Shown here piece after piece: positions 37,978 through 46,375 of a stretch of 64,000 nt of DNA. The position numbers and the translations under genes are program-made. Positions within the stretch are counted from its first letter, which is position 1; each line of letters starts with the position of its first letter. The notes below the pieces were generated by a model. That model worked only from the letters and a program-made list of their open reading frames with translations, ran no database searches and had not been told where the DNA came from. This stretch comes from Pseudomonas silesiensis (GTDB taxonomy: Bacteria > Pseudomonadota > Gammaproteobacteria > Pseudomonadales > Pseudomonadaceae), in NCBI RefSeq assembly GCF_001661075.1, contig NZ_CP014870.1:372001-436000 (forward strand), in the 5' to 3' direction.

Positions 37978-39428
37978 TGCGTTTGTCCGAGCTGAAAAAT
38001 GCTGGCCGCAGTCCTGGCCTGCCCATGAGTATTTCACTGGCCGATGCCGCCGGTCCTGCCGAGTTGCAGTTGCTGAGCCTGTTGCGGGTATTGCCCGGGC
38101 AGCGTTATGTCGGCGCCGGAGTCTGGCGCGGTCGGCCGGTGTTGGCCAAATTATTGGTCGGCAGCAAGGCGGCGCGGCATTTTCAGCGTGAACTGGAGGG
38201 TGTGCGACTGCTCGCCGCCCAGGGCCTGACCACCCCGCAGCTGTTGGCCGACGGCCTGAAAGAGGGCGAGGGCGGGTGGCTGCTGTTTGATTTCCTTGAA
38301 GGCGCCGAGAGCCTGGGGGAGGCCTGGAAGCGGGTCGAGACTTTGCCCGTGTTGGCGGATGAGCAATCGGCGGTCCTGGCCGATGCGCTGGGGGCGATTG
38401 GTCAGCTGCACCGCAAAGGCCTGTGGCAGGAAGACCTGCATCTGGACAATCTGCTGCGCCAGCGCGGCCGGCTGTATTTGATCGATGGCGCGGGCATCCG
38501 TGTCGAGACGGCCGGCAAACCGCTGTCGCGGCAGACAGTGTTGGAAAACCTCGGCGTGTTTTTTGCCCAGTTGCCCAAGTCGCTGGAGCCCTTCACCGAA
38601 GAATTGCTGGTGTATTACCTGCTGAGCAACGGCGAGCATGCCTTGCCCATGGAGGCCTTGCAGGCGCAGATCGACAAGGTTCGGCGCTGGCGCCTCAAAG
38701 ACTTTCTGATCAAGGTCGGTCGTGAGTGCACGCTGTTCAGTGTCCAGCGCGGGCCATTCGGCTTGCGGGCGATTCGCCGCGAGGAAGAAGCCGCGATGCG
38801 GCCGGTGCTGGCGCAGGCCGACGCGTTGCTCGATCAGGGCCATCTGTACAAGACCGGCGGTGCGGCGAGCGTCGGCAAGGTCGACGTGGCTGGCCGTACG
38901 CTGGTGATCAAGCGCTACAACATCAAGGGCTTCGCCCACTGGCTCAAACGCTTCTGGCGCCCGAGCCGGGCCTGGCACTCCTGGCGCGAAGGCAATCGGC
39001 TGGCGTTTCTTGGCATTGCCACGCCCAAGCCCTTGGCGTTGCTGGAAAGGCGGTTTCTCTGGTTGCGCAACCGGGCTTATCTGATCACCGAGCACCTGTC
39101 TGGGCCGGACATCATTGAGCGCTTTGCGCCGTACATTGAGAGCGGCGATGCGCCGGAGGCTGAACTGGTGGCGCTGGATCATTTGTTTGCGCAGTTGATT
39201 CGCGAGCGGATCAGCCATGGGGATTTCAAGGGGCACAACCTGTTCTGGCAGGAAGATCGCTGGGCGCTGATCGACCTGGATTCGATGTGTCAGCATGGCT
39301 CTGCGGGCAGCTTTGCGCCGGCGTATGCGCGGGATCGGGCAAGATTCATGCGTAACTGGCCCGAGGCCAGTGCGCTTTATCGAGTCATCGATCAGCGTCT
39401 GCCCAGAGACATCTCCAGCGCTGCCTGA
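37977..39428 (+). CDS. Double-kinase-domain protein of the LPS core operon (PA5006-like)
   Basis: 483-residue protein with two tandem kinase-like halves. Half 1 (about 20-215) has a catalytic loop WQEDLHLDNLLRQRGRLYLI, then DGAGI. Half 2 (about 285-470) has ISHGDFKGHNLFWQEDRWAL, then IDLDSM, and an N-lobe Lys in GRTLVIKRYNIKGFAHW. Both loops keep the acidic residue, so both may be active. It overlaps wapQ by 1 bp and closes the overlapping waaF-to-kinase run; REP sequences follow it. From memory PA5006 stands at this place in PAO1 and is uncharacterised. An LPS core phosphate role is inferred from context only. Confidence 0.8.
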   Translation: MRLSELKNAGRSPGLPMSISLADAAGPAELQLLSLLRVLPGQRYVGAGVWRGRPVLAKLLVGSKAARHFQRELEGVRLLAAQGLTTPQLLADGLKEGEGGWLLFDFLEGAESLGEAWKRVETLPVLADEQSAVLADALGAIGQLHRKGLWQEDLHLDNLLRQRGRLYLIDGAGIRVETAGKPLSRQTVLENLGVFFAQLPKSLEPFTEELLVYYLLSNGEHALPMEALQAQIDKVRRWRLKDFLIKVGRECTLFSVQRGPFGLRAIRREEEAAMRPVLAQADALLDQGHLYKTGGAASVGKVDVAGRTLVIKRYNIKGFAHWLKRFWRPSRAWHSWREGNRLAFLGIATPKPLALLERRFLWLRNRAYLITEHLSGPDIIERFAPYIESGDAPEAELVALDHLFAQLIRERISHGDFKGHNLFWQEDRWALIDLDSMCQHGSAGSFAPAYARDRARFMRNWPEASALYRVIDQRLPRDISSAA

Positions 39429-39435
39429 GTCCCTA

Positions 39436-39526
39436 TCGCGAGCAAGCTCGCTCCCACAGTGGTTCTCGGCCGTACACAAAATACGTGCGCGACACTGATC
39501 CAGTGAGGGAGCGAGCTTGCTCGCGA
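39436..39526. repeat. BIME: inverted REP pair after the kinase operon
   Basis: TCGCGAGCAAGCTCGCTCCC (39436) and an inverted copy at 39504-39526 with one change (GAGGGAG instead of GTGGGAG). It marks the end of the waaF-kinase run. The rest of the 243-bp gap (39429-39671) shows no gene. Confidence 0.9.
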
Positions 39527-39671
39527 AGAGGCCGGCACATCCAGCGAAAATGCCGCGAGTGTCACCAGAGGACAAGTTCTTCTGAAATGTCCTACATGAT
39601 CTCCAGACCCCGTGAACTATGCTCTGAATAGCCACGATGCTAGCTTGCCTGATGTACTTGGAGGGCAGGTC

Positions 39672-40004
39672 GTGACGATAAAAAGGGCTGTTGTAATCGG
39701 AGCTTTCTCACTGGCTTTATCCGGGTGCGGGACCGCGGTCACGGTACTGCAGGATGACGCCGAAACGGCAAAGGATCTCCGACAAAGGCAGACCTACTGT
39801 CAATCCGTCCCTCGCGCCTACAGCGGTCTGGTCTACGACTTCTGCATACTCAACTCTCCGCCCAGCTATACGGCAGGTGGAGCACAAGTGGGCTTTATTC
39901 CCCTGATCTTTTTCGACCTCGTCGCCTCCGGGGTACTGGACACGATCATCCTGCCTTACACCATTTATCGCCAGAGCGAGGACGGGAGCCTCTGGATCAG
40001 GTGA
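39672..40004 (+). CDS. Small lipoprotein, YceK/YidQ-like
   Basis: 110-residue predicted lipoprotein. With the GTG at 39672 it starts MTIKRAVVIGAFSLALSGCG, a signal peptide with lipobox LSGC at about residue 19. That GTG is preceded by GGAGG seven bases upstream. An ATG 60 bp further upstream would add an N-terminus unlike a signal peptide. The mature part has PPSYTAGGAQVGFIPLIFFD and DTIILPYTIYRQSEDGS, typical of the YceK/YidQ (DUF1375) group, in which the function is unknown. It is probably transcribed separately from the LPS genes. Confidence 0.75.
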   Translation: MTIKRAVVIGAFSLALSGCGTAVTVLQDDAETAKDLRQRQTYCQSVPRAYSGLVYDFCILNSPPSYTAGGAQVGFIPLIFFDLVASGVLDTIILPYTIYRQSEDGSLWIR

Positions 40005-40082
40005 CGGCACCGCAATTGCGATGCGTTCTGCCGCGACAGACCTGTGTAAACAACCGCAGGGTCATTCCCGCCATGTTTACGC

Positions 40083-40125
40083 TATAATCCCGCCCTTTAG
40101 CTGTCTCTCGCCCCTCGCGAGGGGC
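40083..40125 (+). promoter_or_regulatory. Promoter -10 and palindrome upstream of wapO
   Basis: A perfect TATAAT at 40083-40088 in the context GCTATAATCC is followed by GCCCCTCGCGAGGGGC (40110-40125), a perfect 16-bp palindrome at the expected start of the transcript. A second small hairpin (AGGCGCCTTGCGCCT, near 40140) precedes the GTG start of wapO. The -35 is not clear. I infer that this starts the second half of the LPS locus (wapO onwards). Confidence 0.6.
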
Positions 40126-40181
40126 ACATCAATTTTCGAGGCGCCTTGCGCCTGCATGCAGACTAAAGAGGCTAGACCCCT

Positions 40182-41939
40182 GTGGCATTGACGATTCTTG
40201 GCCTGTCCGGCGCCCTTAGCCATGATCCTTCCGCAGCCTTGTACATCGACGGCAAGCTGGTCGCGGCAGCTGAAGAAGAGCGCTTTGTACGCGATAAACA
40301 TGCAAAGAACCGCATGCCTTACGAATCGGCGAAATTCTGTCTCGAGCAGGCTGGCATCAAGCCGTCCGATGTTGACGTGGTAGCGATTCCATTCGCACCG
40401 ATCAGCCTGTTCGGCAAGGCCCGCTGGCAATACGCCAAGCGTTACTGGTATGCCCCGGACCGCGCCCTTGACGCGATCCTGATGGGCAACCGTCGCTACA
40501 AGCGCTATCGCAACAAGATTGTCTGGTGCCTTGAGCAACTGGGCTTCGATCCGAAGAAAATCAAGATCGAGCCGGTCGAACACCACCTGGCCCACGCCTC
40601 CAGCGCTTACCACTGCTCCGGCTTCAAGGAGAAAACCGCAATCCTGGGGATCGACGGCAAGGGTGAGTACGCCACGACCTTCTTCGGTTACGGCGAAAAC
40701 GGCAAGATCCACAAGATCAAGGAATTCTTCGATCCGGACTCCCTCGGCGGCCTGTATGGCGCGATCACCGAGTTCCTCGGTTTCGATATGCTCGATGGCG
40801 AGTTCAAGGTCATGGGCATGGCGCCGTATGGCGACGCCAGCAAATACGATTTCTCGCGCCTGGCTTCGTTCGAAAACGGCGAGCTGGTGATCAATACCGA
40901 CTACGCCAACGTCATCGGCCTGCGTCGCTACAAAGAGAAGGGCAAAGGCTACTACTTCTCGCCGAAGCTGATCGAGTGGCTGGGACCGAAGCGCGAAGGC
41001 GACATCGCCGACGAGCCGTACATCCACTACGCCGCGAGCATTCAAGCGCTGTTTGAAAAAATCTCGCTGCAAATGATCGACCATTACCTGGGCGACGTGC
41101 TCAAGGAAACCGGCAAGCTGGCCTACGCCGGTGGCTGTGCGTTGAACGTCAAGCTGAACCAGAAAATCATCGCCCGCGATGACGTTAAAGAGCTGTTCGT
41201 GCAGCCTGCGTCCGGCGATGCCGGCACCGCGGTCGGCGCGGCAGCCTATGTGTCTCACGCCCGTGGTGTGCCGGTCGAGAAGATGGAACACGTTTACCTC
41301 GGCCCGTCGTACACAAACGAAGACGTCCTCGCTGCATGCGCCCGTCACCCGAGCAAGCCGGTATGGCGCAAGCTTGAGAACATGCCGGAAAACATCGCCA
41401 AGATCATGGTCGATGGCAACCCGGTAGCCTGGTTCCAGGGCCGCATGGAGTTCGGTCCGCGCGCCTTGGGCGGTCGTTCGATCATTGGTTGCCCGAGTGC
41501 GACCGGCGTGGCTGACCGCATCAACCACCAGATCAAGTTCCGCGAGCGCTGGAGGCCTTTCTGCCCGTCGATGCTCGACACCGTTGCACCGCAGATGATC
41601 AAGATCGATCACCCGGCGCCGTTCATGACCTTCACCTTTGAAGTGGCGGAAGAGTGGAAAACCCGCGTGCCGGAAGTCGTCCACGAAGACGGCACATCCC
41701 GAGCCCAGGTGCTCAAGCGCGAATACAACCCACGCTACTACGACATGATGAAGGCACTGGAAGTGCTGACCGGCAACGGCGTGTCGCTGAACACCTCGCT
41801 CAACCGTCGTGGCGAACCGATGATCTGCTCGCCGACGGACGCCCTGAACATGTTTTTCGGTTCCGATCTACAGTATTTGATCATGGAAGACATCCTGGTG
41901 GTCAAAGAGGGCGCGAACGCATATGACACGCTCGGCTGA
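40182..41939 (+). CDS. wapO: LPS core carbamoyltransferase (NodU/CmcH family)
   Basis: 585-residue O-carbamoyltransferase that in Pseudomonas adds carbamoyl to heptose II of the core. It starts MALTILGLSGALSHDPSAAL from GTG at 40182 with AAAGAGG upstream. Metal-binding His residues lie in VEHHLAHASSAYH (about 129-141). ASKHA-type nucleotide motifs are AILGIDGKGEYATTFFGYG (about 150-168) and YAGGCALNVKLNQKI. The C-terminal carbamoyltransferase domain has WFQGRMEFGPRALGGRSIIG (about 416-435). The next gene starts inside its last codons (17-bp overlap). Confidence 0.9.
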   Translation: MALTILGLSGALSHDPSAALYIDGKLVAAAEEERFVRDKHAKNRMPYESAKFCLEQAGIKPSDVDVVAIPFAPISLFGKARWQYAKRYWYAPDRALDAILMGNRRYKRYRNKIVWCLEQLGFDPKKIKIEPVEHHLAHASSAYHCSGFKEKTAILGIDGKGEYATTFFGYGENGKIHKIKEFFDPDSLGGLYGAITEFLGFDMLDGEFKVMGMAPYGDASKYDFSRLASFENGELVINTDYANVIGLRRYKEKGKGYYFSPKLIEWLGPKREGDIADEPYIHYAASIQALFEKISLQMIDHYLGDVLKETGKLAYAGGCALNVKLNQKIIARDDVKELFVQPASGDAGTAVGAAAYVSHARGVPVEKMEHVYLGPSYTNEDVLAACARHPSKPVWRKLENMPENIAKIMVDGNPVAWFQGRMEFGPRALGGRSIIGCPSATGVADRINHQIKFRERWRPFCPSMLDTVAPQMIKIDHPAPFMTFTFEVAEEWKTRVPEVVHEDGTSRAQVLKREYNPRYYDMMKALEVLTGNGVSLNTSLNRRGEPMICSPTDALNMFFGSDLQYLIMEDILVVKEGANAYDTLG

Positions 41940-43053
41940 ACGCCATGTGCTGCAGTTCTGTCACGGCTATGACGGGCCGTTCCTGGACTGCGCCCGGCAG
42001 TACGCCAGCCTGTTCGCGGGGACCGGTTATCGAGTGACCACGGTGTTTCTGACCGGGGCCGCCGATGCCGAAGTGGCCGCGGGCTGCGCTTGCGATGAAG
42101 TGCTGTTCATGGAATACAGCTCCAAGGCCATTCGTGGCTTGAAGCTGGGCGCCATCGGCGATTTGCGCAAGATCGCCGCCTCGCGCAATTTCAGTTTCTG
42201 TATAGCTCACCGTTTCAAGCCGATTTATATCGCCTTGCTGGGCACTTCGCTGCCTGTGATTGGCGTGCATCACGCCTTTGACGATTACAAGCGTGGCACC
42301 CGTAAACTCTTCGCGAATATTTTCCGCAAGCGCTTGTGCCTGCTTGGCGTTTCCGATGCGGTGCGTGACGACATGCGCAGTTGCCTGCCGAAATGGCCGG
42401 CCGCGCGTATTCAAACGCTCTATAACCGAATCGACGTACTGGCCTTGCAAGAGAGCCAGGTGTCGGTTCGCGAAGCTCGGGAATCCCTCGGTCTGTCGAT
42501 GGATGCGTGGATCGTCGGCAACGTCGGGCGACTGCACCCGGACAAGGATCAGGACACGCTGTTGCAAGGTTTTGCCACAGCGCTGCCGGGTTTGCCGGTC
42601 AACAGCCAACTGGTGATTCTCGGCGCCGGTCGACTGGAGCAGGACCTCAAGGCCCTGGCGCGTGAGCTGGGCATTGGCGACCGCGTGCTGTTCCTCGGCC
42701 AGGTACCCGAGGCCCGGCGTTATTTCCGTGCCTTCGATGCATTTGCCCTGAGCTCCGATCACGAACCATTCGGCATGGTGTTGCTGGAGGCCATGGCCGC
42801 CGGTGTGCCGTTGCTCGCCACGGCGTGTGGCGGCGCAAAGGAAGTGGTCGAAGGCGTAGGCATTCTGTTTCCGCTGGGCGATGCCGGGCGTTTGGCTCAA
42901 GGCCTGCAACATCTGGCCGCCATGGACGAACAGCAACGTCATCAGTGTGCCGAGCTGATGCTCGACCGCTTGCAAGAGCGCTTCTCCGACCGCGCGGTGC
43001 GTGACGCCTTCTGGCGTTTGCCGCCGGTCACCGAACTGGCACCGAGGGGCTGA
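41923..43053 (+). CDS. wapH: LPS core glycosyltransferase, GT4 family (WapH-like)
   Basis: 376-residue retaining GT4 glycosyltransferase. The donor site is SSDHEPFGMVLLEAMAAGVP (E-x7-E, about 277-296) with ACGGAKEVV after it, and GNVGRLHPDKDQDTLLQGF opens the C-terminal Rossmann fold. It overlaps wapO by 17 bp and the mig-14-like gene by 1 bp. The position equals PA5004 (wapH), assigned to outer-core glucose addition in P. aeruginosa. Donor and linkage are not provable here. Confidence 0.86.
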   Translation: MTRSAERHVLQFCHGYDGPFLDCARQYASLFAGTGYRVTTVFLTGAADAEVAAGCACDEVLFMEYSSKAIRGLKLGAIGDLRKIAASRNFSFCIAHRFKPIYIALLGTSLPVIGVHHAFDDYKRGTRKLFANIFRKRLCLLGVSDAVRDDMRSCLPKWPAARIQTLYNRIDVLALQESQVSVREARESLGLSMDAWIVGNVGRLHPDKDQDTLLQGFATALPGLPVNSQLVILGAGRLEQDLKALARELGIGDRVLFLGQVPEARRYFRAFDAFALSSDHEPFGMVLLEAMAAGVPLLATACGGAKEVVEGVGILFPLGDAGRLAQGLQHLAAMDEQQRHQCAELMLDRLQERFSDRAVRDAFWRLPPVTELAPRG

Positions 43054-43949
43054 TGCTCAACCGATTTCAAGGCTGGCGAGAACGGGGCTGGACGGCAGTC
43101 GACGCCTCGATCTACGCCGAGACCTGGCAACGTTATGGCGGCAGTGTCGCCACTCATCCCATGGTGGTCGAACGGCTGGCGCAGCTGGCGGACATCCCGG
43201 TGCGCTACCTGGCCTGGGAGCAAAACGGCGAAGTCAAAGCCGCTATTCCGACCTGGGGGCGTGACCTGGCCTTGTCCAAGGATGTGCTCAAGCGCCGAGG
43301 TAAAAAGGGTTTGTTCGACCTCGGCAATGCCGAATTCATTCTGCCGGCCGCTGCCGATGCCCAAGCCCCGCTGCGCCATCGCGGGCGCTATCTGTCGGCG
43401 TTGAATGAAGGCCGCTTTACCGGCATCAGGTTGCAGGCCGAACAATTGGCCATGGCCCGCACTCCCGAAGAACTGTCGAAGAAGTTCCGTTACAACCAGC
43501 GCCGCGAATTGCGTCTGCTGGAAGAGGCGGGTGGAGTGGTGCGACCGGTCAGCGAATTTTCCAGCAGCGAGCTGGCGGCTATCTATTGCGACCTGTTCCA
43601 GCGTCGTTGGGGTTTTCCGGCGACGGGTGCCGAACGCATGGCCGAGGTTATCGAGTTGCTGCGTGACTTGTTGATCGGCTCGGTGATTTTCCTCAACGAT
43701 GCGCCGATAGCGATTCAACTGGTCTACCGTGTGGAGACACCCCAGTGGATCAGTGTCGAGTACATCAACGGGGGCGTCGATCCTGAAACCCGTGAGTTCA
43801 GTCCCGGCAGCGTCTTGAGTTTTCTCAACACGCAAAGCGCCTGGGAGCATGCCCGGGCGCTGGACAAACCCCTGCGCTTTTCTTTCGGTCGCGCCGACCG
43901 TGAATACAAGGACCGCTGGTGCAATCCTGTACCGGTGTTCACCGTATGA
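43053..43949 (+). CDS. mig-14: Mig-14-like GNAT-fold protein
   Basis: 298-residue protein matching the Mig-14 family, linked in Salmonella and P. aeruginosa (PA5003) to resistance against antimicrobial peptides. The fold is a FemX/GNAT-like acyltransferase: LAWEQNGEVKAAIPTWGRDL in the first half and FRYNQRRELRLLEEAGGVVR plus GSVIFLNDAPIAIQLVYRVE in the second. The tail FSFGRADREYKDRWCNPVPV is typical of the family. No membrane helix is seen. It overlaps its neighbours by 1 and 4 bp, so it is in the LPS unit; a role in core or lipid A decoration is inferred. Confidence 0.75.
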   Translation: MLNRFQGWRERGWTAVDASIYAETWQRYGGSVATHPMVVERLAQLADIPVRYLAWEQNGEVKAAIPTWGRDLALSKDVLKRRGKKGLFDLGNAEFILPAAADAQAPLRHRGRYLSALNEGRFTGIRLQAEQLAMARTPEELSKKFRYNQRRELRLLEEAGGVVRPVSEFSSSELAAIYCDLFQRRWGFPATGAERMAEVIELLRDLLIGSVIFLNDAPIAIQLVYRVETPQWISVEYINGGVDPETREFSPGSVLSFLNTQSAWEHARALDKPLRFSFGRADREYKDRWCNPVPVFTV

Positions 43950-45388
43950 GCCAGCCCATGAATCGCAAACAGCAACTGCTCAAGCGCCATCGGCGCAACA
44001 AGCGCATCGGCCTGTTGATTGCGCTGGTGCTGTTGATTGCCTGCGGCGTACTGGTGGTCTGGTGGCTGCCGGTGGTGCTCGCGGTGCTGGGCTGGATTGC
44101 CCACGAGGCATGGTTTGCCGATCATCTGTTCTATTCGCCCACAGACGATTATCAGTACAGCTTCCCACCGTACACCCAGCAGCCCAAGGTGCACCTGGAC
44201 GGGGACCGGTTGCGGCTGGACGAGGGCGTGATGCTGGTCGACAACGCCACGCTGATATTGGCGCTGCGGATAAAAAGCACCTGGCTGGGACGTTTTATCG
44301 ATCCCGTTGTCGAGCTGGTCGGTGGTGCCGATCCGGACCGCCAGACCTTCGAGCGTGGCGTCGATGGTTTGCGTTACCTCAATCTCACGGGGCAGGCCGC
44401 TGCACTGTCACAGGGTGAGTTGCGACTGCGCGGACGTTACTGCCGATTGCTCGGCGAGCCGGTGCTCTCGGCGTTCGAACATCCGGATTACAGCCGTCAG
44501 CGGGTGATGGTGATCGCACCCCACGCCGACGACGCCGAGCTGGCCGCATTCGGTTTGTACAGCGGTGCCGAACAAAGCTGGATCGTGACCATCACCGCCG
44601 GTGAAATCGAGGCCGGGCACTATCGACAGATGGGGCTCGATGACGTCGAAGCGTCCCGGCTGAAGGGCTCGTTGCGCGCCTGGGACAGTGTCAGTGTGCC
44701 GTTGTGGGGAGGCGTGCCTGCGCAACGCTGTATTCAACTGGGCTATTTTTGCCTGCAGTTGCCTGCCATGCAGAGCGCACCGACCGAGGCCATAGCGTCC
44801 CGTGAAGCACAGCTGGGCGATACCCGATATTTCCGCCGATTCAATCCATTCGCCTTGGGCAGTGACGTCGATGGCCTGCCGTCCTGGAATAATCTGCTGG
44901 CTGATTTGCGTGAGTTGATCGAACGCATCGAGCCTCAGGTCATTGTCTTGCCGCACCCGCACCTGGATCCCCATCCGGACCACCTGTGTTCGCAGCAAGC
45001 GGTGATGCAGGCCTTGAGCGGCACCGCGTGGCAGCCCGAAACATTGCTGCATTACGCCAATCACCTGCACGACAACGATCGTTGGCCAATGGGCGACGCG
45101 GGCACGGGTGTGGCACTGCCGCCCCAGATCGGCGTGCATGAATCGTTGCGCCCCTGGACCCTGTGTCTGTCGACCGACAGCCAGCTGCGCAAGGCTATGT
45201 CGCTGGGCATGATGCACGACCTTCAGCCCCGGCCTCCCTTCAAGCGTCTGCTGCGCCGGGCGATACAACGTTGCCTGGCGGCTCGACGCTGGCGGGCGTT
45301 CGGCGAAAACGATTTTATGCGTAAAGCGGTGCGACGCCACGAGTTGTTCTGGGTCTGGGAATTGTCTGGAAAGAGAGAGTCCAATTGA
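43946..45388 (+). CDS. dnpA: PIG-L family LPS de-N-acetylase DnpA
   Basis: 480-residue inner-membrane protein. Hydrophobic helices lie at about residues 21-52 and the catalytic domain follows. The zinc motif of PIG-L deacetylases is APHADDAELAAFGL (about 192-205), and the second ligand site is LPHPHLDPHPDH (about 335-346). It corresponds to PA5002 (dnpA), a putative LPS de-N-acetylase linked to antibiotic tolerance. The start at 43946 forms an ATGA overlap with mig-14; an in-frame ATG at 43919 lies within that gene. Its stop overlaps the next TTG start by 4 bp. Confidence 0.86.
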   Translation: MSQPMNRKQQLLKRHRRNKRIGLLIALVLLIACGVLVVWWLPVVLAVLGWIAHEAWFADHLFYSPTDDYQYSFPPYTQQPKVHLDGDRLRLDEGVMLVDNATLILALRIKSTWLGRFIDPVVELVGGADPDRQTFERGVDGLRYLNLTGQAAALSQGELRLRGRYCRLLGEPVLSAFEHPDYSRQRVMVIAPHADDAELAAFGLYSGAEQSWIVTITAGEIEAGHYRQMGLDDVEASRLKGSLRAWDSVSVPLWGGVPAQRCIQLGYFCLQLPAMQSAPTEAIASREAQLGDTRYFRRFNPFALGSDVDGLPSWNNLLADLRELIERIEPQVIVLPHPHLDPHPDHLCSQQAVMQALSGTAWQPETLLHYANHLHDNDRWPMGDAGTGVALPPQIGVHESLRPWTLCLSTDSQLRKAMSLGMMHDLQPRPPFKRLLRRAIQRCLAARRWRAFGENDFMRKAVRRHELFWVWELSGKRESN

Positions 45389-46341
45389 AAGTCCTGTTTC
45401 TGGTGCAGAAAGAGCAGCGGGCGATTCTCGATCGGCTGTATGACGGCATCGCCGAGCATTGCGAGTGCGACAAGCGCGAATTGACCAGTGAAGAGCAAGA
45501 CGACTTGCGTGGGTATTTCCGCAAGCATGTCGATGTGACCCGCTATGACCGTATCGTGTTTTTTCTGCGCTTCAAAAAAGAAATCAGGCAGGTGAGGTTC
45601 ATCCAGACCGTGCCCAACCTGGTCATTCTTGAGCACGATGCCTACCAGAATTACATTCCGTGCAAATACACCGGCAAGTTCAGCGCCCATTATCACAAGC
45701 TGCCCTGGGCACGGGTGATCAGCTCGGGTTTCATGGTGAGCGAGCGCTTGCGCGCAGAGGGCTTCGACGCGGTATTCGTTCCAAAGGGGTACGACCAGAC
45801 GTTGCTGCAAGACCAGGGTCGTGAGCGGGACATCGAGCTGGCGTTTGTCGGCAGCACCAACAGCGTCGCCTACAGTGGCCGCAAGGCACTGCTCGATGAG
45901 TTGGGACGCGTCGAATCGATGGTCGTCACGCGCACCAAATCCGGTGAAGAGTACTGCGACACGCTCAACCGCATTCGCTTCTTCGTCAGCGCCGATGTCG
46001 GCATGGGTGAATTCATGATCAAGAACTTCGAGGCCATGGCGTGTGGCTGTGTGTTACTGGCCTACGATCAGGGCTCGGCGGAAAGCAGCGCGCTGGGTTT
46101 GCAGGACATGCATAATGTGGTGCTCTATCAAGATGTCCCGCAGCTCCAGCAGAAGCTGGCCGTATTGCGGGCCGACCCGGAGCTTGCGCAGCGCATCGCC
46201 TCCAATGGTCGCGAACTGGCGGTCAGCCAGTTCAGTTTTGCGCGGATTGGCCAGCGTATCGTCGAAGCGCTCGAGCCTGCACTGCGCCCTGGGGCCCCGC
46301 TGGGGCTGCTGGAAAAAGTGCGTCTGAAACTGGGCGTTTGA
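45385..46341 (+). CDS. ssg: Glycosyltransferase-like cell-surface protein, Ssg-like
   Basis: 318-residue GT-B-like protein starting from TTG (LKVLFLVQKEQRAILDRLYD), with the stop of dnpA overlapping (ATTGA). The C-terminal part has FMIKNFEAMACGCVLLAYDQ (about 211-230), the usual donor-site region, and a GRELAVSQFSFARIGQRIVE tail helix. It stands at the place of PA5001 (ssg), needed in Pseudomonas for normal O-antigen and surface polysaccharide. The N-terminal half is unusual for GT4, so the exact reaction is unknown. Confidence 0.78.
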   Translation: MKVLFLVQKEQRAILDRLYDGIAEHCECDKRELTSEEQDDLRGYFRKHVDVTRYDRIVFFLRFKKEIRQVRFIQTVPNLVILEHDAYQNYIPCKYTGKFSAHYHKLPWARVISSGFMVSERLRAEGFDAVFVPKGYDQTLLQDQGRERDIELAFVGSTNSVAYSGRKALLDELGRVESMVVTRTKSGEEYCDTLNRIRFFVSADVGMGEFMIKNFEAMACGCVLLAYDQGSAESSALGLQDMHNVVLYQDVPQLQQKLAVLRADPELAQRIASNGRELAVSQFSFARIGQRIVEALEPALRPGAPLGLLEKVRLKLGV

Positions 46342-46375
46342 CAAGGGCTGGCTAGCCGATGATAGGGCTGGCACT

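Noticed and set aside
40081..40130. tRNA or small RNA gene behind the TATAAT
   Set aside because: No cloverleaf or T-loop sequence follows; the palindrome is short and leads into wapO.
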